DNA from: an uncultured Chitinophagales bacterium
GTDB lineage: Bacteria > Bacteroidota > Bacteroidia > Chitinophagales > UBA2359
Assembly (NCBI GenBank): GCA_937927195.1
Contig: CALBCY010000197.1
Coordinates: 1 to 36,122, forward strand
Reading direction: 5' to 3'
Length of the DNA stretch: 36,122 bases
In this document: in pieces, positions 24,113 to 33,600 of the stretch
Position numbering within the stretch: position 1 is the first letter of the stretch
Layout of the letters: each line of letters starts with the position of its first letter
The notes under the pieces: model-generated
Told to the model about the DNA's origin: nothing
Seen by the model: only the letters and a program-made list of their open reading frames with translations
The model's database searches: none
Position numbers and translations under genes: made by a program

Positions 24113-24485
24113 TTTGTCCTTAGTTTTAAAAATAGTTTCAATTTTGCGCAATTGCAATGTATCTTGCAAGCAAGCATAATTACCCTTAGAATGATCTAAT
24201 AGTAAAAGGTTTAGAACAAATTGAATTGGATCTAAACTTGGCGCAGCTAAATACGTGCAAATACTGTACCAAAAAGGCAAAAATTGAAAGTGTTGAATCG
24301 GTAAAATTCAGCCTTACATTCTTATTTTTTTTATAAATTACTGTTTAACAGTTGTTTGTGATTATTGGTAAAATATGTTTTAGGCTTTTTTTATTTTATT
24401 TTAATAAAATATCTCTTTTGTAAAAGATAGTTGTAGATATTTGTTTGTTCTGAAATTTGTATTTTTTCATAAAAACTGTTCATAA
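24113..24485. other. AT-rich divergent intergenic region
   Basis: 373 bp between the small membrane protein gene and the YceI lipoprotein gene. It is strongly AT-rich towards the plus-strand gene (24320-24480). I find no exact TAnnTTTG box for either gene; a variant ending in cttttg at 24414-24420 might serve the YceI gene. No strong hairpin was seen. Confidence 0.4.
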
Positions 24486-25172
24486 ATGAAGAATTTATCA
24501 ATTCTTACTTTCATTCTAATGATTTTTGTTTGTAGTTGTGTCCAAGCTCCTGAAAGCGATGATGCACAAGTTGAGGCGCCCAAAAAGGTTCCTCAAAAGG
24601 TAGAGAAGACCAATGATGATGCGGGAGGATCCTTTACATCAGAAATTGCATTGGATAAAAGTAGAATAACATGGATTGGAACGAAACCGACCGGGAGACA
24701 CACAGGAACATTAAATTTGAAGAAAGGAAGCCTTAGTTCAAAAGGAAATACCATTACTGGTGGTGAGTTTGTGATTGACATGTCAACTTTAAAAGTGATG
24801 GACATGGATGAAGAAAACAATAACAACCTTGCCAATCATTTAAAATCAGATGAGTTTTTTAAAGTAGAGAAGTTCCCTGAAGGTAAATTTGTCTTGACAA
24901 GTGTAGTTCCTTACCAGAAAAAGGAAGGAGACAAAACAATGCTTGCAGGAGCATCGCATACAGTTACTGGGAATTTGACATTGCTTGAAACGACGAATAG
25001 CGTAAGTTTCCCTGCAAAAATTTCAATTGGAAAATCAGGTGCTGTGAAAGCCTCTGCCAATTTCAACATAGATCGAACAGATTGGGGAATTACTTATGGC
25101 AATGATAAATCATTGGGAGATAAGTTTATTAAGCCTGATGTGAATATTGCATTAAATCTAAAGACTAAATAG
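24486..25172 (+). CDS. YceI family lipoprotein
   Basis: A 228-aa lipoprotein with lipobox FVCSC, then an acidic/Lys linker (residues 20-48), then a YceI-like lipocalin barrel. The order RITWIGTKPTGRHTGTLNLK, ITGGEFVIDMSTLKVMDMD, HLKSDEFFKVEKFPEGKFVL and NFNIDRTDWGITYG matches YceI proteins, which bind isoprenoid or amphiphilic ligands in the periplasm. The lipid anchor would hold it at the outer membrane, unlike soluble E. coli YceI. The ligand here is unknown. It is transcribed alone and ends at a strong terminator shared with the convergent PKD lipoprotein gene. Confidence 0.9.
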   Translation: MKNLSILTFILMIFVCSCVQAPESDDAQVEAPKKVPQKVEKTNDDAGGSFTSEIALDKSRITWIGTKPTGRHTGTLNLKKGSLSSKGNTITGGEFVIDMSTLKVMDMDEENNNNLANHLKSDEFFKVEKFPEGKFVLTSVVPYQKKEGDKTMLAGASHTVTGNLTLLETTNSVSFPAKISIGKSGAVKASANFNIDRTDWGITYGNDKSLGDKFIKPDVNIALNLKTK

Positions 25173-25193
25173 TCATTATACTCGATGGCCAAA

Positions 25194-25238
25194 TAAAAAA
25201 AGGGTGAACATTGAATTTCAATGTTCACCCTTTTTTTA
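25194..25238. terminator. Bidirectional terminator between YceI and PKD lipoprotein genes
   Basis: A 12-bp GC-containing stem (25202-25213 with 25219-25230) around aattt is flanked by a run of A upstream and T downstream, giving about 19 bp in all. It serves both convergent genes. Confidence 0.88.
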
Positions 25239-25271
25239 TTTCAATAAAATTCAATAACGAATTTCGAATAC

Positions 25272-25589
25272 CTAATTGATGTTTACTGTCTTTTTAATCT
25301 GAGAAAAACCAGCATCATTGCGAGCATTGTGAGTAACTTCCCAACTACCCTGCGAATTGTATACATGGCTAGGATTTTTATCTGTTGAAGCACTGCCATC
25401 GCCAAAATCCCATTGGTAGCTAAGATTGTCTCCTAGAGAATTGTCAGTGAAAGAGATTGTGCAAGGAGCAGAGCATCCATTATTCTCTATACTGAAATTT
25501 GCAATAGGCTCTTCATCGCTTCCACAAGAAAACATTGTGAAAATAGTTGTTAATGAGAGTAGGCTTGTGAATAAAAACCGAATATTCAT
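25272..25589 (-). CDS. Small PKD-domain lipoprotein
   Basis: A 105-aa lipoprotein with lipobox FSC (Cys22), followed by a single PKD domain. YQWDFGDGSASTDKNPSHVY is the classical PKD signature and the closing strands end in VNIN. A Cys pair (CSAPC) lies in the second strand. PKD domains are Ig-like modules found in surface proteins of Bacteroidota. This one consists of nothing else, so it may be a surface adhesin-like unit or a remnant of a larger protein. It lies 29 bp downstream of serA on the same strand and may be co-transcribed with it. Function unknown. Confidence 0.8.
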   Translation of the reverse strand: MNIRFLFTSLLSLTTIFTMFSCGSDEEPIANFSIENNGCSAPCTISFTDNSLGDNLSYQWDFGDGSASTDKNPSHVYNSQGSWEVTHNARNDAGFSQIKKTVNIN

Positions 25590-25618
25590 TTCTTAAATTT
25601 TTTGAAAGATATTAATAT

Positions 25619-26872
25619 CTAATAGAGTACCCTTACTTTGATGGTATGCTTTACTTCCTTGAGGCTTTTAAGAACTTCCCTTGAAGCATTGGCCGCAACG
25701 TCCACTACGACATATCCAATTTTTTCATTGGTTTTCAAATACTGGCCGAGGATGTTAACATTCATATCTGCCAATCTGGTATTTATCTCAGATAAAACTC
25801 CTGGAGCATTTGTATGAATGTGTAGCACACGATGTGTTTCTCTTTGCTGAGAACTCGGTAGATTTAATTCTGGAATGGTTTTACAGCCAACAGTTGTTCC
25901 TTTGTCCATGAAGTTGACCAGTTTGTTGGCTACGTCAATTCCAATGTTTTCTTGAGCTTCTTGAGTAGATCCACCAATATGTGGAGTTAAAATAACATTG
26001 TCCAAATTTGACAATGGTGTTTCAAACTTTTCGTTCTTACCTTTTGGTTCAACCGGGAAAACGTCAATGGCTGCTCCTTTCAAGTTGCCATTTTCAAGAT
26101 TTTCTTTCAGTGCATCAATGTCGACAACATTTCCACGACTAAGATTAAGAAGGATTCCACCTTTCTTGATTTTTTCAATACGCTCACGGTTCATTAAATT
26201 TACCGTTCCTGGATCAGCTGGGACATGAAGCGTTACAATATCAGATGTCGCAAGCAAATCATCCATTTCAGCATTAATAGCGTTACCCAAAGGAAGTTTT
26301 GGTTCAACATCATAAAACTGAATTCTCATTCCCAAGGATTCAGCCAAGACAGATACCTGAGATCCGATATTTCCATAGCCGATGATTCCAAGTGTTTTAC
26401 CTCTCAATTCATAACTATCATTGGCATCTTTCAACCAAACACCGTTGTGGGCAGCTTTGTCTCTTAGTGGAATTTTACGCATTAACATAACACATTCTGC
26501 GATTACTAATTCAGCAACTGAACGGGTGTTAGAGTGAGGTGAGTTAAAAACAGCAATTCCTAGGTCTTTTGCATGTTCCAAATCAACTTGATTGGTTCCA
26601 ATACAAAAACAACCAACAGCTTTTAAACGATCTACAGAATCCAATACTTTTTTTGTGATCTGAGTTTTAGAACGCAGACCAACCATTTGAATTCCTTTAA
26701 GTTTTTCGATTAAATCTGCTTCAGGCAATGCAGTCTTTAAAAGCTCTACATTGGTATATCCCATTTTGTGAAAGGTGTCAACCGCATTTTGGTGGATGCC
26801 TTCTAATAAAAGGATTTTAATTTTTTCTTTTGGGAAAGAAGTTTCTTTCACCTCTAAAGTTTCTTGTTTCAC
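25619..26872 (-). CDS. serA: D-3-phosphoglycerate dehydrogenase with ACT domain (GTG start)
   Basis: First enzyme of serine synthesis, oxidising 3-phosphoglycerate with NAD. At 417 aa it matches the E. coli-type SerA (about 410 aa). The nucleotide-binding motif is GIIGYGNIGSQVS. Catalytic residues are the Arg in NLSRGNVVD, the Glu in VFPVEPKG and the His in LTPHIGGSTQEA. The C-terminal 75 residues form an ACT domain (HRVLHIHTNAPGVLSEINTR), the serine-feedback site. The start is GTG at 26872: a stop codon closes the frame just upstream and no ATG precedes the fold. It lies 65 bp downstream of prfA on the same strand and may be read through from it. Confidence 0.93.
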   Translation of the reverse strand: MKQETLEVKETSFPKEKIKILLLEGIHQNAVDTFHKMGYTNVELLKTALPEADLIEKLKGIQMVGLRSKTQITKKVLDSVDRLKAVGCFCIGTNQVDLEHAKDLGIAVFNSPHSNTRSVAELVIAECVMLMRKIPLRDKAAHNGVWLKDANDSYELRGKTLGIIGYGNIGSQVSVLAESLGMRIQFYDVEPKLPLGNAINAEMDDLLATSDIVTLHVPADPGTVNLMNRERIEKIKKGGILLNLSRGNVVDIDALKENLENGNLKGAAIDVFPVEPKGKNEKFETPLSNLDNVILTPHIGGSTQEAQENIGIDVANKLVNFMDKGTTVGCKTIPELNLPSSQQRETHRVLHIHTNAPGVLSEINTRLADMNVNILGQYLKTNEKIGYVVVDVAANASREVLKSLKEVKHTIKVRVLY

Positions 26873-26937
26873 TTTTCTATTTTTTTATTACAGACAACTT
26901 GCGATATCTACTAATTCATTTTTTTTCTAAAATTTTA

Positions 26938-28014
26938 CTAAGCAATGCTTTCACCTGCTTTGAGTTTCTCAGCATTTTCTGCCACTTTCAGCGAATCAAT
27001 AATGTGTTGAATGTCACCATTGATAATACTATCAAGGTGATATAAGGTTAAACCAATGCGGTGATCTGTAACTCTTCCTTGTGGATAATTGTAAGTCCTG
27101 ATCTTTGCCGATCGATCTCCTGTTGAAACCATCGTCTTTCTTTTACTGGCAATTGCTTCAATATGTTTTTTATACTCCTTTTCGTATATTCTTGTTCTCA
27201 AGGCAGCCATGGCAATTTCACGGTTTCTTAATTGTTGACGGCTTTCTTGGCTTTCTGCCACAATTCCAGAAGGAATGTGAGTAACACGTACAGCTGATTC
27301 CGTTTTGTTTACATGCTGACCTCCTGCTCCAGATGCACGGAAAGTATCCCAGCGCAAATCTGCTGGATTGATGACAACATCGACCTCATCTGCTTCTGGT
27401 AAAACCACAACAGAGACCGCTGAAGTATGAACCCTTCCTTGAGATTCCGTTTTTGGTACTCGCTGAACTCGGTGGACGCCAGATTCATATTTCATGTCAC
27501 CATAAACGTTTTCACCAGTAACATTAACAGAAATTTTACTAAAACCACCAGCGCCACTTTCATTTTGACTAACCAATTCTAGTTTCCATTTCTTTTTCTC
27601 CATATACTTGGTATACATTCTAAACAAGTCCCCTACAAAAATGGCAGCTTCATCTCCACCTGTACCAGATCTTATTTCTATCAAAGCATTTTTAGAATCC
27701 TCAGGATCAACTGGAATCAGCATGTGCTTAACTTTCTCCTCTAATTCGGTTTTTTGATCTTCCAAATCATCCAATTCCATTTTTGCCATTTCCTTCATCT
27801 CAGAATCCTCATTGGATTTTAAGATTCCTCGGTTGTTCTCAATATTACTTGTAATGTTTTTAAGTATTTCAAAAGCTTCAACAAGCGGTGCCAAATCCTT
27901 ATACTCCTTAGTAAGCTTTTTGAATCGTTTCATATCAGAAACGACCCCTGGATCGCTGAGCTGTTGCTCAACATCTAATCTTCGGTTTTTAATGGCTTCA
28001 AGCTTATCTAACAT
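26938..28014 (-). CDS. prfA: Peptide chain release factor 1
   Basis: Recognises UAA and UAG stop codons and triggers peptide release. The 358-aa length is standard. The catalytic GGQ motif lies in RASGAGGQHVNKTESAVRV. The codon-recognition tripeptide region reads RVPKTESQGRVHTSAV, so the PxT anticodon-like motif is PKT (E. coli RF1 has PAT); this excludes RF2, which has SPF. The N-terminal helical domain starts with MLDKLEAI. ATG 28014 follows an untypical box TAATTTCG on the minus strand (28034-28041), 19 nt upstream. The gene is followed by serA. Confidence 0.96.
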   Translation of the reverse strand: MLDKLEAIKNRRLDVEQQLSDPGVVSDMKRFKKLTKEYKDLAPLVEAFEILKNITSNIENNRGILKSNEDSEMKEMAKMELDDLEDQKTELEEKVKHMLIPVDPEDSKNALIEIRSGTGGDEAAIFVGDLFRMYTKYMEKKKWKLELVSQNESGAGGFSKISVNVTGENVYGDMKYESGVHRVQRVPKTESQGRVHTSAVSVVVLPEADEVDVVINPADLRWDTFRASGAGGQHVNKTESAVRVTHIPSGIVAESQESRQQLRNREIAMAALRTRIYEKEYKKHIEAIASKRKTMVSTGDRSAKIRTYNYPQGRVTDHRIGLTLYHLDSIINGDIQHIIDSLKVAENAEKLKAGESIA

Positions 28015-28033
28015 TTTTTCTTTTTTTAGGCTG

Positions 28034-28041
28034 CGAAATTA
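28034..28041 (-). promoter_or_regulatory. Possible prfA promoter -7 box
   Basis: The minus strand reads TAATTTCG followed by CAGCC. It has one mismatch to TAnnTTTG and the same downstream bases as the batE box. It lies 19 nt before the ATG. Confidence 0.35.
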
Positions 28042-28216
28042 CTATATCTTAATGAAATCTTCCTGAAAAAGCCGTTTTCATTGGATTTTTTAGCAGAATA
28101 TGGCTGTTTTTGTGGTTTTTTCTGCTTATCTGATAAGATGCTATGTGCCTTAGATACCAGTTCGGATCAGTCAATTGTTCGAATACTCCTAAGGTTTTAC
28201 ATCTCTTAAAATTCAT

Positions 28217-28224
28217 TATCTTTG
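28217..28224 (+). promoter_or_regulatory. batE promoter -7 box with almost no leader
   Basis: TATCTTTG followed by CAGCCCA and then the ATG at 28232. Box, first downstream bases and 7-nt spacing match those before bamD, so the mRNA is probably leaderless or nearly so. Confidence 0.7.
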
Positions 28225-28231
28225 CAGCCCA

Positions 28232-28996
28232 ATGAAAAGAAAGGTTTTAATCTATATTGTTTTTTGTTTTTGCGCAATGAGTACTTTTGCTCAAGAAAAT
28301 AGCCCGTCAGCACTTTACAACAAGGCGAATCAGGCTTATCAAGAGCAAAAATACCCAGAAGCCTTAAAGCTTTATAAGGAAATATATAATTCTGGTCTGC
28401 ATTCTTCAGAGTTAAACTACAACTTGGGGAATGCCTATTTTAGACTAGACAGTCTAGGGAAATCTATTTTGCATTATGAAAGGGCTCTTAAACTGAATCC
28501 AAGTGACGAAGCCGCAAAAAAGAACATTGAATATGCTAGAAAAGGGATCGAATTTAAGGCGTCAATTTATCCTCAAATTTTTTACAAAAAATGGATAAGT
28601 AATCTTATTTATGCCTTTGGTTCAATTGTTTGGTTTGTTTTATCAGTTTTGCTGGTTTGGTTGTGTTTGTATTTAGCAAGAAAATATCTCTATGCTGTCA
28701 ATGCTAAAGATCAAAAAACGAGTTTCTTTTCTGCAGCTATCTGCCTATTTTTTTCCCTGCTGTTTTTAGTTTTTGCAATAACCAGAATGGTATGGGATAG
28801 AGATCAATCATTTGGAGTTATTCATTCCAAAACAGTTCAAATTAAGACGGCTCCATCAGCAGATAGTCAATCTCAATTTAAGCTTTCACCCGGCAACAAA
28901 GTTAAAGTCCAAGAAACTTTTGAAGATTGGTCAAAAATTTTATTGGAAGACGACAAAGAAGGATGGATGGAAACGAAATATATGGAAATGATTTAA
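28232..28996 (+). CDS. BatE-like TPR and SH3-domain membrane protein
   Basis: A 254-aa protein: signal peptide ending near TFAQ, then about two TPRs (residues 25-100: ALYNKANQAYQEQKYPEALK, LNYNLGNAYFRLDSLGKSILHYERAL), TM segments near 120-145 and 165-187, and a C-terminal bacterial SH3 domain (VIHSKTVQIKTAPSADSQ to GWMETKYMEMI). This order is that of BatE from the Bat aerotolerance gene cluster of Bacteroidota. The partner genes batA-batD are not next to it here, so the gene stands alone. The name is by architecture only, and another TPR-SH3 membrane protein is possible. Confidence 0.75.
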   Translation: MKRKVLIYIVFCFCAMSTFAQENSPSALYNKANQAYQEQKYPEALKLYKEIYNSGLHSSELNYNLGNAYFRLDSLGKSILHYERALKLNPSDEAAKKNIEYARKGIEFKASIYPQIFYKKWISNLIYAFGSIVWFVLSVLLVWLCLYLARKYLYAVNAKDQKTSFFSAAICLFFSLLFLVFAITRMVWDRDQSFGVIHSKTVQIKTAPSADSQSQFKLSPGNKVKVQETFEDWSKILLEDDKEGWMETKYMEMI

Positions 28997-29025
28997 AGGG
29001 ATTCGATTTAAGGTATTCCCTTTTT
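28995..29025 (+). terminator. Weak terminator-like hairpin after batE
   Basis: AAAGGGA (28995-29001) pairs with TCCCTTT (29017-29023) across a 15-nt loop, followed by only two further T. It overlaps the batE stop codon and is weaker than the others in the window. Confidence 0.4.
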
Positions 29026-29060
29026 GAAAATGACTTGGGTTCGTTTGGTTTGGAGACCAA

Positions 29061-29104
29061 TGGCCAACAGCCATCCCGCCGCACCAACAGCGAAGCGTAT
29101 CGTA
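29061..29104. repeat. Copy of the ccaacagcgaagcgta repeat
   Basis: 29084-29099 is identical over 16 bases to 151-166 at the left edge. It is preceded by a self-complementary tggccaacagcca (29061-29073). Both copies lie just past the stop codon of a minus-strand gene. Confidence 0.55.
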
Positions 29105-29108
29105 CCGT

Positions 29109-30506
29109 CTAAGCCAGCTTTTCCAACAACCAGCTTTTCTCAGGCAAAGGTTTGGTGTCCTTGATTTCTAGGATCAATTTTGCTTTTTTGCCTTTATCAG
29201 CATGATTTAGATAAACCAATTGACGGGCAAATTTTAAAATATTTTGATAAGCCTCTTTGTGATAGCCAAGGACCTTTTTACGATTGAGCAATTGTTTGAA
29301 ACTCTCTAACAATGATTCCATGACTTCAATATTGCCCAGTTCATAATAGGTTTTCAATAAAGTAACTTTGGTATCCAACATCATGAAAATATCGCTGTAA
29401 TTGATGTTGAACAAATAGCCAATTACTTCGTGATAGTTACCTTTGGCGAAATGCCATTTGCCCATTGCATAATTTTTGTAATGGATTCTGTAATTCTTTT
29501 CCATCTGTAAGGCATATTCTTCGATGAAATTATTGACCCATTCAAACTCTTTAATGTGTAAACCAATTGCAACAATATTTTTATAAATTGAGGGAGTCAA
29601 AAAGTTTTTTCTATCAAGAAGAAACCCTTTGTTCAATGAAATTTTATACAAGTCAAAAACCTCCCGGTAATAATCGGGATTGCCACTATTCAATTGTCGA
29701 ATGGAATAGTTTCGAGCAATGGCGAATAACTCCTTAAGCTCTTCACTAGGCAATTGATTTTCATATTGATTCAAAAGTTTTTTTAGTTCATTGAAATTTT
29801 CCTTGCTGGTTTTATTGAGGGTTTGATATGCAGCAAGGTAAATTCTCGTATATGGCGATTGTGGTGGTTTTTTATCAAGTTGTGCCAAAACTGATTCAGT
29901 CATTTGTATGTTATAAGTTTTATTAAATAAGTTTTGATGAGAGCTAATATCACATAAGGTTCTCAATTTGCTTGCAAAATAAAACTCATCCAATGCATCA
30001 GACAGTTCTTGGTAATTCGTATTTGTCCTCCTTTCCTTTATTAAGCTTTCATAAAGCTCCTTCTGTTTCTCCAATAAAAACTTCTTGTAGTAATAATCCT
30101 CAGCAATGTAATGTTGTTTTTTTTGTTCATTTTCTGCATTTCTAATAGTAGAACCATAATGTTTGATCAATTTTCTTTTTCTCAATTCATCCATTAAAAC
30201 TAGTTGCTTGGAAAAAAGCATTGTTTTGTTTCTTTCAAGAATCAAAAAATCTTCTGCTAATTTTAAAAGTAGAGACATCAAATGCCTTATTTTTAAATCA
30301 TTATATGGTTCATTTAGAAAAATTTTGTTGAAAATTGTTTCCTTGTTTAAGCTATCAAGCTTTGGCAAAGCTTTGTAGAAACAATCAAATAGTTGAACAG
30401 TTTTTTCATTCTTGTTCATGTAGGGAGATTGTACAAAGTCTTTAAATCGATTGATTTCAACTTTACTAAGGCTCTTAAAGAGTTCAAATAATTTACTATC
30501 CTTCAT
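29109..30506 (-). CDS. Unrecognised helical-repeat protein
   Basis: A 465-aa soluble protein, strongly basic and helical, with no signal peptide or TM segment. The N-terminal 90 residues (KLFELFKSLSKVEINRFKDF, SPYMNKNEKTVQLFDCFY) form a conserved-looking helical module. The rest has irregular TPR/HAT-like helices with regularly placed Tyr, Leu and Ala (YAMGKWHFAKGNYHEVIGYL, LLKTYYELGNIEVMESLLE). No catalytic motif is seen. I vaguely recall similar proteins of about 470 aa in Saprospiria, but no name. ATG 30506 is preferred over a TTG at 30521. A possible minus-strand promoter box TAGATTTG lies at 30584-30591. It may be a protein-interaction scaffold. Confidence 0.7.
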   Translation of the reverse strand: MKDSKLFELFKSLSKVEINRFKDFVQSPYMNKNEKTVQLFDCFYKALPKLDSLNKETIFNKIFLNEPYNDLKIRHLMSLLLKLAEDFLILERNKTMLFSKQLVLMDELRKRKLIKHYGSTIRNAENEQKKQHYIAEDYYYKKFLLEKQKELYESLIKERRTNTNYQELSDALDEFYFASKLRTLCDISSHQNLFNKTYNIQMTESVLAQLDKKPPQSPYTRIYLAAYQTLNKTSKENFNELKKLLNQYENQLPSEELKELFAIARNYSIRQLNSGNPDYYREVFDLYKISLNKGFLLDRKNFLTPSIYKNIVAIGLHIKEFEWVNNFIEEYALQMEKNYRIHYKNYAMGKWHFAKGNYHEVIGYLFNINYSDIFMMLDTKVTLLKTYYELGNIEVMESLLESFKQLLNRKKVLGYHKEAYQNILKFARQLVYLNHADKGKKAKLILEIKDTKPLPEKSWLLEKLA

Positions 30507-30583
30507 GCTTTGTTTAGACAAATAAAATTACAATTAATTGAATATCAGTGAATTGTTTTGTTTTATTAAGATTTTAGTATAGA

Positions 30584-30591
30584 CAAATCTA
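30584..30591 (-). promoter_or_regulatory. Possible promoter -7 box of the 465-aa protein gene
   Basis: The minus strand reads TAGATTTG, a TAnnTTTG match, about 77 nt upstream of the chosen ATG. No -33 TTG is seen at the usual spacing. Confidence 0.35.
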
Positions 30592-30681
30592 ATATTTTGT
30601 CCTTGTAAAGCCTCACTTTTTAGTAGATTTTTGGTATAAATTCAAGATCAGTTGGAAATTGTTTTACAAACCCCCTTTAAA

Positions 30682-33600
30682 ATGAAAACTATGAAAGGTT
30701 ATATTTTACTGTCACTCAGCCTTGTTATAAGTATTATTTTAGGCAGTCTACAGCTTCAAGCTCAAGGCTGGGTAAATACATTTGATTTGTCTGTTTGGGA
30801 GGCTGGTTCTCAAATCCTCAGTACGGATGATGGAGCCATGTTAGCTGGCCATACAAAGCTGGGAACGGATCCAAGTCAAAACCTTTCCAATGCTTTTATT
30901 TCAAAATTGAATTTACAAGGGGAGACGGAATGGACCAATGTATTAGGCGATGGGACAAAATTTCAAATTGTAAAAGATTTTATTGCTTGCTCGGATGGTG
31001 GCTATGCCATTTGTGGTTATGAAATTTCAGATGGTATAAGTCAGCAAATATTACTGATCAAATTAGATGCACTTGGAAACGAAGAATGGTCCTATTATCA
31101 AGATATTTCACAAAATCCAAATTCTCCTGAACTTGCAAACGACTTGCTTGAATTGGAAGATGGGTCAATTGTAATGTCGGGTACTTATGATGCTCAAACG
31201 AGTCCAAGAATTTTTCTTTCTACAATCTCAGCCAATGGAACATTCATTTCAACGCAAACTGTTACAGATGCAACTGGCATGGAGCTTCCTGCCTTTTCAA
31301 ATTCTATAGTGGCTGATTCGGAAGGCGGTTTCGTCATTGTCGGAAGCAAAGCCCTTTCTTCAAGTTTTCAAACTGGAGAAAAAGTAGCCATGGCATTAAA
31401 AATTGATGCAGATGGGAATACTCTATGGATCTATGACTATGAAGACTTGGAATATGATTTCTCTGATTTTAATCAAATTGAAATGGATGAAGTTGGCAAT
31501 CTATACTCGATCGGAATTAAAAACAGTGAAACCGTTCCTTTCCCACTCATTCAAGCTTTTTTAGTAAAATTAGACATTGACGCAACGGAAATATGGAGAA
31601 CAGAAAGATCCATTTCTTCAGATTTGAGTGATGGAGTTTTGCAAAACAGTGAAACGTATGACTTCTTCTTAAACGATGATGGCAGTACTGTCCTAACTGG
31701 AAGAAATGAAAATGGTCAGGAAAGAGAAGTCTTATTGGTGAAATTTGATTCTGATGGTACTGAAGTTTGGGACAACTCAATCCCTTTTCCTACGCAAACA
31801 ACTTATGGGGTTAGTATAGACGGTACAAGCGACAATGGTTTTGTAATTGCTGGCTTATCCAATTCAAATGATGTCAGCGGAAATGATATATTATTAATCA
31901 AAACAGATTCTTTGGGTAAAATATTTACCAATGAGTTAAACGGAACAATTTTTAATGGCAGCAATTGCAGTCCTGGTTCTGAGATTTTACAAGCAACAAT
32001 CATTGAGGCTTCAAACGAAGATCAACTTTTTTATGCTTACTCAGATGAAAATGGAATGTATTCAATGGACTTGGACACTGCGAACTATGGAATTAATTTT
32101 TATCCACCAAGTCCTTACTGGCAAATTTCTGAATGCAATGAAATTTGTAGTACTGATGAAAATGCTTGTTTGGATTTTTCAGAAAGCAATCAAACTCAAA
32201 CGCTTGATTATTTTCTTGAACCCCTAGTAGAATGTCCTTATTTAGAAGTTGGAATATCAACACCATTTTTAAGAAGGTGTTTTTCTAATATTTATACTTT
32301 TCAATATTGCAACAATGGAACTGCCGATGCAGAATTTGTGTATGCAGAATTGACCTTTGATCCGTATCTAACTGTTGACAGTGCTTCAGTTCAATGGAGC
32401 GAAGCGCTTGAAAATAATATGTTTGTTTTTGACATAGGGGATGTTCCTGTAGGAGTTTGTGAGTATATTTATATTTATGTTACAGTGGATTGTGAAAGTA
32501 CTGTTTTGGGACAAACACATTGTGTCGAAGCCCAGATTTATCCGGATTCACTTTGCCTTGAACCAGATCCTGAATGGGATGGTTCCAATCTGGAAATAGA
32601 ATTGAATTGTTTGGGTGATACAGTTGAGATGCTTTTACGAAACACTGGCCTTTCAATGGATATGCCAGCCCCTGCAGTAATAATGGAAGACAACATTATC
32701 TTAGCAATAGAAGATTTCGAATTGGATGCTGGCGAAGAATTAGCCTTGTATTTTCCATCTTCTGGTTCAACTTTTTTCTTTGAAGTCGAACAAGCTCCTG
32801 GCAATCCCACCAGTCTTAGAACTTCTGGGATTATAGAAGGTTGTGGAGCATCAAGTCCAGAAGAGTTGACAGTAGGATATTACAATACTTACCCTCAATA
32901 TGACTCCAATCCATTTTATGATTCAGATTGTCAAGCTAACATCGGCTCCTTTGATCCCAATGATAAAAAGGTATCTCCAGAAGGAATTACTGACGAACAC
33001 TTTATCCGTTCAAATGATGTGCTTGAATACACAATTCGTTTCCAAAATACAGGAACGGATACAGCCTTTACAGTTTTGATAAAAGATTTAATTTCAAGCC
33101 ATCTAGATCTAAGCACCATTCAAACCATTGCCAGCAGTCATCCATATTCTTTCAGTATTACCGAAGAGCGATTGGTGGAGTGGAGGTTTGATAATATTCT
33201 CCTTCCCGACAGTTCTACCAATGAATTGGAAAGTAATGGTTTTGTGAAATTCTCTATAAAGCAAAACGAGGAGAATGAGGATGGTACTGCTATTCAAAAT
33301 ACCTCTTCTATCTATTTTGACTTTAATAATCCCATTGTAACCAATACAGTTATAAATACAGTCAATGATGCTTTTTTTATTCCAAACGAAACTTGCGAAT
33401 CGTTTATGGCAATGGCTGAGATGGACTGCGGGCCAGGACCATTTTATGAATACTATGATTTAATAATAATAATGGAAGGTGGTGATCCAGGCGTCAATGG
33501 TTACAACATTTACAACAATACAACCAATGAGTTTGCCGCTACAAATGTACCAGGGCCAGGAATCAATATTGAACAGATTTCGAACCTAAATGGATACTCT

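Noticed and set aside
24113..24280. Longer form (134 aa) of the small membrane protein
   Set aside because: The extra N-terminal part looks like translated intergenic DNA; the internal ATG at 24112 precedes a typical basic-plus-TM start.
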